64,000 bases of DNA, taken from Puffinus mauretanicus. Taxonomy: Eukaryota; Chordata; Aves; Procellariiformes; Procellariidae. Numbering within the stretch: position 1 is the first letter of the stretch; each line of letters opens with the position of its first letter. Where the stretch lies: contig JAJKFH010001865.1 in assembly GCA_023333565.1 (NCBI GenBank), positions 2,046,001 through 2,110,000 of the forward strand, read 5' to 3'. The position numbers and the translations under genes were made by a program. The notes under the pieces are model-generated. The model did not search any database. It worked only from the letters and a program-made list of their open reading frames with translations, and was not told the DNA's origin. Positions 26,201 to 38,429 of this stretch are shown piece after piece.

Positions 26201-27972
26201 CCTGTTTAATCTGAGGGAAGGGAAAGAACTGGCAGAAAAATATTTTGGTATCAAGTTTGCATTAATTTTATTTAAAAATATGTATATGAGCTTGGTAGCT
26301 TGACTCTTTTGCTCAGGAGCTGTTCCTTTCCCACATTAAAAGAAATGGGACATATGTGTACATCTGTGTGACAGAAAAAGGAGGGGAGATAAAATGCTCC
26401 AAAGAACTGAAACTTCTGAAGTTAGAAGAGAGTCCATTCACAGAAAGAAGTAAGGTGGAGTTTTTGGCTTTAAAATACATAATGTTTTCTCTTGGACAGG
26501 CTGTCCTCCTATAAAGTTAGTATTAGCTCTCTGGGACTTATTGGAAGCGTTCAGGTACCTTATGTGCCATTAGGTCTGAGTTAATAGGGAGGAGATTCTG
26601 CAGCAGAGCATACAGAACCAGTGAGCTACGTGTTTAGTGGATCATGACTAATTGAAGAAAAAAAAAAAAGTCAGATGTTCCAAATCCATATTTATTGCAA
26701 TTACTGGATGACTAAACTGGTATTCCACAGTCCACAGAGAAGGAAATTCCTCCATCCGTTAGGGAGTGTCTGTGACTTACCCAGCCTCATTTTTTTCTGG
26801 TCCAAACTTCTTTGTGTGACTGGAATAAGACTTGTCAGAGCAAAGCACCTTAGCTTCTCAGACTTCCCTTTTAGAGAAATAGTTTGCAAGCTGCTGCGAT
26901 GATGATTCCTAGTTTTTTAGGCTCGCCAGACTCTTACAGACCAGCTTATAAACGACTGTAGCAAAAATGTAAAAGGCCTTTCTAATATTCATTTACTCAA
27001 TGCTGTCATACTGAGGTTGAGACTTTCTTGAGAAGTCCCTCAAGTGTTGTTCTGCTGCCTGTGAGCAATAGTCTGTGCTAGTGGAGTTCTGAAGCTACTC
27101 AGTAATTAAAATCACATTTGCCAATCTATTTTTCCTGTACTTATGATGCCATATTATCATGGTATTTGAGGATGTCTAAGAATAGATTTTGAGCAGAATG
27201 TCTAATATAAACCAAGTGAAAATATGATTATATTAAAATCTCTAGAAACCATTGTTGACTAGGTCTGGAATTAATTATTAGAGCACAATCTTTTTTTTTA
27301 AACTTGTTTTCCTCTTTCCCCATCAGGGATACCTATAGCGGTACAAATTGTTCTGTATATGTTGATTTAGAAACAAAGTTTGCGTTTTTGGGTCTCTTAG
27401 GCTTGCTACCTCAGGAAGTTCTGGCAAACAGGTAATTGGCAGAAAAGCTGCCACCTCAGGTTACTTTATTCTGCCCTGTTTCTGTTAATTTCAGCTGTAT
27501 ACTCAAAACGTAGTCTGGTGGTTTCAATAGCAAGAAAGAAATCTGTTAACTATCTTTGTACTGGTCACATTTATGTTCCAGTTATAAATGATGGCAACTG
27601 AGACAAAATACTTGGGTTTAGAGCAGCATTTTGCCTCATACATGCACCAGAATGAACAAATAGTCTCTCTTCTTCCCATTAGCAATTGGCATTTCCTGGC
27701 TTTACAGAGAATATATTTTTTGATCCTTTGGTTATGTTCTTCTGTGGCCCACAGTCTGGGAAAGAACAGATTTGCCACAGCTTTTTTCATGCTTAGTGGG
27801 CAAGATCTATGGCTGATTTAAATCAGTGACATATACATTTTCATTCCTGAATATCTGGCCCATTGTGTGATGCTCAGGAAAAAAATAATCTTCTTGGAGG
27901 CATTAGGGCAGGTTTCTCAGCTGGAAATATAGGAAATGTTGCAGAAAGGTCAGTCTTGTCAGCTCCTATGCT
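20254..27972. other. AT-rich non-coding DNA, no gene seen
   Basis: No host gene is recognised. An 18-bp perfect palindrome lies at 20286-20303, just downstream of the CR1 end. A short (TA)n tract lies near 24040-24050. The longest open frame, 25121-25555 on + (144 codons), lies in moderately higher-GC DNA but has no recognisable domain and overlaps several opposite-strand frames of similar length, so it is not called as a gene. Two adjacent hairpins at 24862-24909 are listed separately. Confidence 0.55.
24862..24909. repeat. Two abutting perfect hairpins
   Basis: The first hairpin has 9-bp arms AGTAGTTCT (24862-24870) and AGAACTACT (24875-24883) around a 4-base loop. The second has 10-bp arms TTAACAAGAA (24883-24892) and TTCTTGTTAA (24900-24909) around a 7-base loop, and shares one base with the first. 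Each alone could arise by chance in a 64-kb AT-rich window; the tight pairing is less expected. No function is assigned. Confidence 0.6.
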
Positions 27973-29015
27973 ATCATAGAATCATAGAATGGTTTGGGTT
28001 GGAAGGGACCTTAAAGATCATCTAGTTTCCAACCCCCCTGCCGTGGGCAGGGGATACCTTCCACTAGATCAGGTTGCTAAAAGCCCCATCCAACCTGGCC
28101 TTGAACACTTCCAGGGAGGGGGCATCCACAACTTCTCTGGGCAACCTGTTCCAGTGTCTCATCACCCTCACAGTAAAGAATTTCTTCCTAACGTCTAATA
28201 TAAATCTATCCTCTTTCAGTTTAAACTGTTACCCCTCACCTTATCACTACACTCCTTGATAAAGAATCCCTCCCCATCTTTCCTGTAGGCCCCCTTTAAG
28301 TACTGGTAGGCTGCTATAAGGTCTCCCTGGAGCCCTCTCTTCTCCAGGCTAAACAACCACAACTCTCTCAGCCTGTCCTCATAGGGGAGGTGCTCCAGCC
28401 CCCTGATCATTTTTGTGGCCCTCCTCTGGACCCGCTCCAACAGGTCCAAGTCTTTCTTACACTGGAGGCCCCAGAGCTGAACACAGTACTCCAGGTGGGG
28501 TCTCACAAGACCCAAGTAGAGGGACAGAATCACCTCTCTTGACCTGCTGGCCACGTTTCTTTTGGTGCAGCCCAGGATACAATTGGCTTTCTGGGCTGCG
28601 AGAGCACATTGCTGGCTCATATTCAGTTTTTCATCCCCTGATACCCCCAAGTCCTTCTCCACAGGGCTGCTCTCAATCCAGTCATCCCCCAGACTGTATC
28701 CATGTTTGGGATTGCCCCAACCCAGGTGCACTTGGCCTTGTTGAACTTCATGAGGTTCCCATAGGCCCACTCCTCAAGTCTGTCAAGGTCCCTCTGGATG
28801 GTGTCCCTTCCCGCTAGAGTATCAACCGCACCCCTCAGCTTGGCGTCTTCTGCAAATTTGCTGAAGGTGCACTCAATCCCACTGTCCATGTCCCTGACAA
28901 TGAAGTTAAAGAATACTGGTCCCAATATGGACCCCTGAAAGACACCACTTGTCACTGATCTCCACCCGGACATCGAACTATTGATCGCAACTCTTTGAGT
29001 GCAAGCAATGCTAGT
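27973..29015 (-). mobile_element. CR1 retrotransposon, 5'-truncated, RT frame broken
   Basis: A reverse-strand CR1 copy of about 1.04 kb. The minus-strand 3' end carries the typical short repeat (ATCATAGAATCATAGAATGG on the plus strand). Upstream in element sense it encodes the C-terminal RT region of ORF2, starting near a GWRSVTSGV block, then the region that usually carries the F/YADD catalytic motif, then the thumb and C-terminal part including [11 protein letters not shown] and [19 protein letters not shown]. The catalytic motif reads FAED instead of FADD. The frame shifts near 28740 and is lost again near 28216, so the copy is dead. The 5' edge, near 29010, is approximate. The next bases upstream show no CR1 similarity. 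Confidence 0.93.
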
Positions 29016-32000
29016 TGTAAAGCCACTCCGAATGAAGACATCGTGTATCCTTTCTAGTTTGAATTTGCAGGACACACAAAACCTGTGTGTGTTTGTCAAT
29101 CCCTGATCCTCAAGGTGATAGAGAAAATGAGTTTCAGCATGACGGACAGAAAAATGTAGTATAATTGTTGAATTGCTATTCTCCTTTATGGTGCTCAGTA
29201 AAAGCAAGAGTAGGTCTTACATACTCGGTTCTTGTGCATGCTGGAAAGGTTGAAAGGTCTAACCACTCTTTTTCCTGTGCTTTTTCAGTGTCTCCACCTG
29301 AGCAAAGAGAGAAATGTATAATGCTGTGAGTCCCCAGGGGTGCAAAATGCATTGGCACTGGAGGAAGGCTGTATAGGTTGGCTAGGTGTATGGAAGCAAG
29401 CACTTAGCAACTTCTCGAGGGATGGTGGAAAGCATCCCAGTCCATCAGACAGCTTGACACAAGTGTGTACAACCTCCCACCAAGCTCCTTTTGCAATGGT
29501 ATAACTCTATGCTGCTTCTTATGTGCTGCATGCAATTTAGATCTAAAAACATTATATGGCAAATGAACACCACAGATTTTAGAGTTCCTGAAAGCCATTA
29601 AACCATTTTAACTAGGTCCTCTTTTTGTAATAAACTAGATGGTATGCTAATAAATTTCAACTGCTTTGTCTGTAGGTAGCACTATCCACCAATGTATCTC
29701 TAATATGTTATTTCCTAGATACCAGAAGTAGCTTAATACAAGATTATCATGTATCATAAAGCTAGCTCTGGCACTTGATGATACTTCACATTTAATAATA
29801 AAACATGATGAAAGACAAAAGATATTGAAAAAATCACCTGTTGAATTTTCGTATTTGTTTTGACAGGTGTTTTTTGGGTGGGAAGCTATTTATGACTGTT
29901 AAGACAATGCCCTTTGCGTATAAACAGTGAATAGCTGGTCGTCATGCAGTCTGAGTAGTCTGAGCTGCTTAGTTCTCCACAATATTTAATGATAACATGC
30001 TCTCTAGAAGTCTTAAAAATAGGAATTTAAAAATTTGAATTTGGCTTCTGTTACTGAACTTATATTGAAAACAGGACAAATAATAGGATTTTCTTTGATG
30101 AATTAGCTGAAGTTTACAGTGTTTTGATTTGTAACATACCTTGATTTTTTGCTTGTAATGAAAAACATAATTTGTTAGAGTAGATTTTTTTTTTTAATGA
30201 CTAAACTGACCTGGTAAATGCATTTTTGTGTTAACAGTTGTTTGAAACAGCAAGAGCCACAGGTATTCAAGTATAGCTGTCATACAAAGCACTGCAACTT
30301 TGAAGAGAATGCAGAGATTGCAAATGGTTACTCTCCTGGTTAGTTAGGCCTTTATAATCTAGCTTTTATTTAAACAAACTACTTAGTTACTCTAAGGTAA
30401 ATTTTTTCATTCTTTTTCTTTTTTAATGCTAAAAGTACTTTTTATTAGAGAATAAGCAATATTCCTCAAATGCATTTCTTAGATGCACAAAGAAAATGGG
30501 AGTTTTAAAAAAAAGTTCTCATTTGCTTTGCATTGTTCCTATAAACTATTTTATTAATCTGAAGGAATAGAAACAAGTGTATTTTTTATCTATGCATGCA
30601 CTAGGAAAGCAGATATTCTGATCTGAGTGTTGAAAATTTTAGAATATATAACAATTGTCTAAAAGTCCTATAGAAAAATACTTCAAACTTCATTGTTTGA
30701 ATACCAATAATATCACAAACTTGATTCTCTCAAAGTATAATTTTAAATTCATACCATAGGTGGATACAAAAGACTTCTTTTATCAACAAGCTGTGTTTTC
30801 TAAAAATAGCTAGCACTTTATCATTAAGAAATAATATACAAAACCTCTACCAAAAGATGGAACAGTATGGCCTCTTTTATCCAAAATATGCTATTGTTTT
30901 GCCTCAAAACCTGGCTGATTTTCTTGTGTGACTGTCTCAGAGGAAAACAAATGAGCTTCTTACCACAGTGTTGTTCATGGCTTTTTAAGTGTCTGAAATT
31001 AACATGACTGGAAGACTCTGATGAACTTGAGCTATGAGGAGAATAGGAGAAGAGGTGAACAGGAGAAGAGCTTAACAGACTCAACCATGAGTGTGTTAGG
31101 CATGGAAAGTTACTTTACCTTATGGTTAATGTTGTGTATATGTGTTTACAGGGTATGTGAAATGGGAGAGGGATCTTTCACTGTCACCTCGATAGTCTGA
31201 CATAAACCAGTGAACATGTATCTGAGCTAAAGATGCAAGAATTGCCTATGGGACTCAAAACTGTACTGCATACAGAGCTGAAGGGAAGCTGATGGCAGTG
31301 GCAGTGAAGTGTCTGTAGAAACAGAAATTTACCTATTGATAAAAGGTATTCTAGGTTGTGAGTGTCCTTTCTGTCCTCTTTCCAGCAGGTGGAGAGTAAA
31401 GGTCATTCACAGGGGCTGGCTGCAGGAAGACTGTATAAATAAAGGAGCTTTCCCTGTGTTTTTATACAAAGAAAATAAGACTGGACAGTGTGCATTACAG
31501 AGAGCTTCATATAGCTTTACAGCTCCAGAGCTTGAAGTATTTTAATACCTAAAGACTATTTTTAAAGACTATTTCTTAAGACTGTGTTTGCAGTGTGCAT
31601 TTCTCCTTGCAACACAGCCTATCAAAACCTATTATTCTCACTGTTCATTCTGCCCTATTGGGCACATAACAGCATGTCATGGCTTTTTGAAAGTGAGAAG
31701 CTTGACAGTTGTTTTAAATCTGTATTAAGGAAATGAGGTGTAATTCCAATTCTTACTTTTTCATTAAAATGAAAATCAGTTTTTCAGATCTCTTGAATTT
31801 TAGGGCTGCCAGGCAGTGGAAGATTCAGAGTGCTCCAAGCATGAACATAGCTCCAGAGAAGTGGGAGGCAGGGTAGGAAGAAGGAGGACGGGGATTGTTA
31901 TTTCAGCTAAAAAGCTCTGTTCTTTAAAATACCCAAAGACATGCTAGAAATCAGCAACAGATCTAGAAACAGAATACAGTTATATTGCTTTCCAGTCTGA

Positions 32001-35000
32001 ATACCGTCCTTACTCCAGTCACAGTACATCTTTCACTTGAAAATATGTAAATGGTTGTGTTCATACGATGGAGTATTTCGTTTTTGCAATGTTATTCCTG
32101 TTCTATTTGGTATTTTGAATGTAGGCTATTTGGATCACGTTTTATCCAAATCTTAATTGTTCATAGTGTGGTGTGATTCTGAATAGGATTAGAATAAATG
32201 ATATTTTATTAATGCACACATTTTTGTAGCAGGGATTGTGAGATAAACAGACAATAATTACTCTGCCTTGGCTATGCCTCTGTTTAAAATTATGAAAGAA
32301 AAAAATCAGTCATATTCTATCCCATTTCCTTTCCCTTTTTCTATCCTACTGAACCTGTTCCACTTATTAACATTTGCAATATACACACATTTTGTGCATA
32401 TAACTGGAAACTGGTAGCTATTATACATTGGCTAATGCTGTTACAAAATTGTGTTGAGAGCAACTGCTTAACAGAAATCTGCGAATCCACCCCAGAAAAG
32501 GAATTATTAGTGACAGCTGGTGAACTCAGTTAGCCAACATATTTGTATTTGGAGGAAGGCAACTAATTTAACACCTGCTGGAAAAGATCACTGGAGCTAG
32601 AAGCGTGACTAGAAAAAGCATGTGTAGGTCAGCAAGGTAGGTCTAATAGGATTAAAACCAGGTCTTCTTTTTACTTTGTTACAAGAAATAAAACAGAAAT
32701 ACGAAAGAAGAAAGTCATGTCCACAAAAAGTTCAAGTTAAATTTTCATATTTTTCTGACTGCATGGAGAAGGCTCCTGTGGAGAAATCCTTGGTCATGGG
32801 ACACTGAAAAAAGAAATATCTTGGAAGAGAGGTTCAGATGTCACACTGAGAAACAATGCTTAGCATGGTAGTGTTTTATACTGTGTGGTTTGGCCTCTGA
32901 TGAACAATTCTTGTTGTAAAATGGGAAGTGCTAAATGAGTTGTGCTCAGGGCGCTGGCTTGCAGAAGAGCTGGGCTGAAGCTGACAGCAGCGCTCATTGA
33001 TGTCAATCCTCTGTTGTCCTGCTTTTAACCCAAGGAACCGTACCACTGAGGCAATGGTTACCAATGTGCTTTGTGTTGCATCTCCAGCCACTGTAGGCTA
33101 ATGGTATATATAACAATAGTACTGGCTAAAGAGTATAAGCCAGGCTTAATGGTAAATAATGGTATAGAGCTAGGAAGAAACTTATTTTTGGGGATGGTCT
33201 TCCAATATTGTGTCCTGTGGAGTTTATTACTCCTTCCTCTCAAATGTCTAGTACTGGTCATAGCTGAAGGGCAGTACTGGAGCAGGCTATTGATCTGATC
33301 CAGTTTAGTGGTTCTATAGTTCTACTCAGAATGAGCAACTTATTGTAATGTAGTTTTTGTATTATTCCTAACTTCATAACATAATCCATTGTACTTAAAA
33401 CACTGATCTTTCTAGTACCACTGTTCAAATGAAACCCAACTAAAAATACACAGGGGCTCAATAGCATTATGAACAGAGCTTGACATACATTAGGGAGTTC
33501 AGTCAGATTCTTAAATTCTTAAACTGTATTGATTGACTTTATGGCATGCGTTCATTTTTTGTGCTCCTGAAAACTAACTCTGTCCAGAAAGGAAGTTCTG
33601 CGTAGTGATAGGAATTCTTCAATACTGCAGCATAATTAGCACTGTTTCTACTGTAATACCTTTCTCACTTCCCAAAAGATTTTTCTCTTCAAGTGACACA
33701 ACCTTTTCTTGATGGGTATGCACCCATCTCTCTTCTACTGATGGCCCACTTTCCTGTTGTCCCTGGTGCTGCCTTCACATTGGCTCTCATCTAACCCCAT
33801 GCATTTGTGCTCTATTCTGGCTCCAGGTTTTTTCCAGTCTTAGCTGTGTGTCAAAACCCAGGAACTGGCATGGAGATCTTGTGGGAATGGCAAACAGGGG
33901 ATTAAGGAGCATATTCCATTTCTGAAAAGGTATTTAGGGTAGTGAATATCACCCCTTTGTAGCTGGAAGTTCCAGTATTCACCTGTTTGTTGGGCCTAAA
34001 GGCCTCCAAGTCTGTTCTGCATGGGGTTGGGAAGGTTAGGGGGGGTGAGGTGAGAGGGAGAGGAGAGAGACAGCACAGGTTTCTTTCTGGATCTCAATAA
34101 GAAAGGCCCAACAACTAATGTCTTAATAACTACTTCAATGAGACAGAATAAGAAAATGAATATAGATAGCAAGTAAATCTTACATCCCTTCAGATATTGG
34201 GCACTCCGCGTTTGTGCAGCATCAGATGAGCCCAGATGGATTTTCCCCTGGTGTGCTGCACAGAGCAGATCCAACCCTGCCTGTGGAGAGAACCTCTCCC
34301 TTTTGGTCCTTCGAGCAAATATGTAATTTCCTTACAAGTAAACAACTCTATTCCTAACGGATGTTATCATGAGAACTTCCTGCTGCGCTTTCAGATAAGG
34401 CAAGGCCACACAGGTAACGTAATTGCTGGTATCGAGTGGGAGCTACCTGCAGGCTCCTCTGTTACAATTAGCTGGGTGAGTTATCCTGCAGCCAAGGAAT
34501 TTGTGCAGCACAGCACAGGCCTGACAGCCACGCTGTACGTGCAGCACAGCATGGTCATATACCCACTCAGATTAACTGTTCTGTGGATTGCTAACTCCCA
34601 AACGTGCAACAGTTTTTCAGTCAGGATCAATACGAAGACCTAGAGTAAGAATCAGAGAAAGAGATGTTACATCATGAATTCTGTTTTTTGGTTGCTCAGT
34701 TGCTCAATACTGAGCACATCACTTCTCTGTGACAGCTCCCACATCAGTAAATTATCAGTGCCAGCTTGTGTGCTGAAACTGGCAGGTGAGAGCACTGATG
34801 CCCAGGGTTTCACAGGCCTAGACCCTCAGCTGACTTTCCTGTCTCTGGGCTCCAATGTCATCTCCACAATTTCTGAGTATCCCATACTTCTGTCTTCTGA
34901 TAACTGTGCAGGGGGATTTGTCTCTGTTGCTCCCCTTTTGGTTTTCCCTGTATTTGCTTTCCTGGTGCTTCAGGAGACTCTGAGCAGATTCTTACCTTTA

Positions 35001-36098
35001 TCTCAGTCTTAAAATTTCTGTAGAAAACCACTGCAGGGGAAGCTTTGTTTCAATGTCTTGCTCCATGTTTCAAGGAACCAAGACTTTTCTCAACAGACCA
35101 AGAAAATCATGGCCAAATAAATTCCTTGGAACATCATGTCAACAGACTTGTCACACTGGGAGCCTGTACCTGCCAAGAGTGTGTAACGGCTTGAGATGTA
35201 GTGCACAGACATCTCAGATCTATCTGTCTCTCCTGCTGCCCTGTGCCTCAGTTCTGATGGAGGCACTTCTGCCAAATGGTTACCACTTAACTTGTTTGCA
35301 AGGAGAAATATGTGTCAAACTGGGAGTTCTCACTGTGTACCTGGAAGGGTAACCCTGGAGGAGTAACTTTACTTGTAGGTGAATACGAAACATGAGGTTA
35401 TATCAGCTGAGAGTAATCGTTAAGACTGCTCATTTCAAGACAACTAAGTTTAGTTCATGAAAGCACAGGGTGGCAGAAAGGGCCCCGCTTTATTTGTACG
35501 TGAAGAAAAGGGGATCTGAGAGCATTTTAGGTAAGGTGAGATCACTTATTTTCATTAACTCAGATAACTTGAGGACTATCAAAGTATCACTCTGCCTGGC
35601 AAGGGTTACACATTCTTATATCATTGAGGAGACAGTCATGTGACTCCATCTTGTGAATCTTGACTGAAAATGCCTTTAAATAGCAAATATGTCTGTGTTT
35701 AATGTGGTTTTGCATTGTTAGACTTGACATACAAACAATGAAATGAGAGGAGTTTTAAATATAAATCAGTGCTTGGAATGCCATGCTTATGCAAGAAACC
35801 ACACCAAACTGTGAGGGAAACACAGAGAAAAAAAATCACAAGTATTAGTGGGAAACAAATGTGCCTTGGGGTTGCCAGCCAAAGCATACAGGGGTAATAA
35901 AACAAAAGGGATTTTGGAAAGGGAAAAAAGGCAGAGTTGAAACTGGGAGTCTATTCTCTTGTTTCCCTCACCTCTCATTGTAGGTGTAGAACAATGTAAC
36001 ATTGATGCCTGAAATGCCTCACAGATGTTCTGCTGGTGGAATGGGATGGGGATGTGTCAAGAGCAAAGTCCACATCCTGTTTATGCTCTGACTGCTGT
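29016..36098. other. AT-rich non-coding DNA, no gene seen
   Basis: No gene or transposon recognised over about 7 kb. The open frames at 34236-34643 (135 codons) and 34674-35012 (112 codons) on + are the longest and lie in slightly higher-GC sequence, but show no signal peptide, domain or repeat that I recognise and I do not call them. Long homopolymer-rich AT stretches are common around 30.2-30.6 kb. Confidence 0.55.
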
Positions 36099-36158
36099 CT
36101 GTCTTAAAGGCTTTCTGTGGGCCTTAAGACAGCAACAAGACTCAACTCCAAGTTGAGT
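36099..36158. repeat. Two neighbouring short inverted repeats
   Basis: CTGTCTTAAAGGC (36099-36111) pairs with GCCTTAAGACAG (36121-36132) over 12 bp with one bulged A and a 9-base loop. Eight bases later ACTCAACT (36140-36147) pairs with AGTTGAGT (36151-36158) around a 3-base loop. Each is near chance expectation. They are noted because a much longer perfect hairpin lies 530 bp downstream. Confidence 0.5.
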
Positions 36159-36687
36159 TCTTTCTAAAATGTCTGTATCAGTACACCGATGCTTAATTAG
36201 GAATGGAGGTGCCCTAAATGTGCTGGTTTTACTACAGCATGTACAACCCATCACAAATATTTACCTAGCTATTTGGTACTTTAAGAAGATCTCTTTCTAT
36301 CTCTTCCCTCTGCTGTGTACTTAGAAATTATAACCTTCCCTTTTTATAGTAAATGTGGTGATACTCTAGGTTTGTCATCCTAAGTGGTCACGTCTGCTGT
36401 TAAGGTCCTTCTAACCAGGAGCAGCCCTTGCCCTGGGAATAGTGGGATCCATTCACACCAGGGGTTTATAACCCATGATAAAATGTTACTGAGACTCATT
36501 TCCCTCTTGTGCTACACAAAGCCCAGCACCACGACACACAGGAAACACAGGAAAAGGCAGTATGCTGTACCTGTGCAGTAGCCCTCAGTGGGTATTTTCC
36601 CAGCTGTTCCCAAAGCTGTGAAGCTGCACAGGGCTAAGTGTGAGAAGTGACGCATGGGAGAAGGTTACGTAGTCCCAGCTGTCCTGG

Positions 36688-36754
36688 ATTTTGTTCATGA
36701 GACAAGTGGTGATAATCTATAATAAATTATCACCACTTGTCTCATGAACAAAAT
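36688..36754. repeat. Perfect 29-bp inverted repeat with 9-base loop
   Basis: The left arm spans 36688-36716 and the right arm 36726-36754; the two are exact reverse complements over all 29 positions, separated by the loop CTATAATAA. The arms contain TTCATGAGACAAGTGG and its complement. Identity stops abruptly on both outer sides. The arms are mixed-composition rather than simple AT repeats, so chance is not a credible explanation. It would form a stable cruciform or RNA hairpin. Candidate origins are a templated (strand-switching) duplication, a miniature inverted-repeat element, or a hairpin RNA precursor. No target duplication is evident next to the arms. Confidence 0.9.
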
Positions 36755-38429
36755 TGTATAGTCTTGTATTTCAGCCTTCCATTTTAAAATTATGTTGAAC
36801 AAAGATGATGTTGCATTACAGAGTTCTCATGCATTTGTGTATCGGCATAGAAGACCTCAGTGGCGCTTTCACGGGCTATATGCAAGCTATCATGCAGCAA
36901 CTCAGCCTAAGTGTGAAAGGGGAGATGCAGGAGAAAGATGCAAGGTAATGGCCATTTATCCTGTTTTCCAATACATAAACAGCTAGTATTCTTGCCTCGT
37001 TAGTATTATCTTGATAACGAATAACATATACCATTCTGGCTTTTAAGGTGTTTTCCTCAAATTTCCACTGTTTTGTATGTGTGCAGTCAGGAAGACACAT
37101 CTACTGTAAAGTTTTTGAGGAGATATCTACCAGCTGCAAAGCATTATAGCCGCACTGCTTTTAACTATTTATTTAGCAGCATTTAATTGGTAGAAAACAA
37201 TTTCTCTGATTGCACTTAACAACAATGAAACACTTATTGGATTCCCTCTAATAACATTTTAAATAGGGAAAAAAACACTGCCCACACATCTTCTAATAAG
37301 GAGCATCCACTGAGTTTAATTAATAAGTGAGAGTCCTATTGTTCTTATCCTACACAGCCTCCCCCTTCTTAAGCACCAGGAGAAGAGCTCAGTTTTAAAG
37401 ACTCTTTTGCTAGTTAATAGATCCAGGCTGTGATGACTGGAGTTGAGAAAAGTGTCAGAGACTTTCAGAGAAACTGTCCTGGCAGTAAATTCTTTTCCTT
37501 AGATTCAAGCGGCTGCATAACATGATGCATGGTGAACTCATTTGGCTGCAGTCAATGAATGGTACCAGAAGCAGCCACAAATAATATTGAGGGTGAAGGT
37601 TGTTTTGCTTTTTATTTACTTCCATTTGTTTTACATTATGCCATGACTTCTGAGGAGGGGGGTGGAACCTTTCTGTCCCCTGCCACAGATGGGGTATGGA
37701 GAAATTCATGAAGGAAACAGCTAGACTGCCATTGCACACGGGTAGTGAGAATCTGTTTTATTTTTGTTCCATGCTTCTGTAATGTAGGGAGAGAAATAAT
37801 GAGGAATTTGTTTCCTTTGAGTGGTATGTATTGGAGAGAAGGTGAAATGACGTATGAGGTCTTAATGGTTTCTGGAAAGCAGCTGCTATGTGAAGAAGAA
37901 TGAAATGGTTAGAGACACCCTCAGGATATGAAGCACTGCTCCAGAGCTTCGCTTTTGTGCCTTTGCAGACCTGGAATAGATTGTTTTCCAGAAAAAGGGG
38001 CACAGTTAGATCCTTGTTTTTAGGGATCAGGTGTTCTAGTTGAGGCTCATCCTTTCTGATAAAATTCAGAGACATCTTTCCACTCAGAGCTTTTATCTGA
38101 GCTGAGTGGGAGCCATGGCCATGCATTGATGCTATTTGGGAGAGAAATTTTGTCATTGGTCTTCATATTTTTCATTTTCTGTGAGTTGTTCTATTTTCTA
38201 CTCATGAGTTTAGCTTTCTGAGCCAAGTAATGATCTGTGCAGCTCTCTGTTACTAAAGAAATGTCCAAAGCAGACCTTACCATGTAAGATACATAAAGGT
38301 TGCAGAGTTGACAGATATGCACACAATTTTAGTGCTTCTCTACTATGACCAGAAACAGTAAGTACCTGTACCTAGAGATAATAAAGTACTCATTTTCTTC
38401 CAACTTCATCCTTATAAAGAAGAATTATT
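36755..38429. other. AT-rich non-coding DNA, no gene seen
   Basis: No gene or transposon recognised. The open frames at 37455-37739 and 37758-38156 on the minus strand lack recognisable motifs. Confidence 0.55.

Noticed and set aside
34236..35352. Series of forward frames (135, 112 and 99 codons)
   Set aside because: Considered as exons of one gene, but no consistent donor/acceptor pairs or recognisable protein features joined them.
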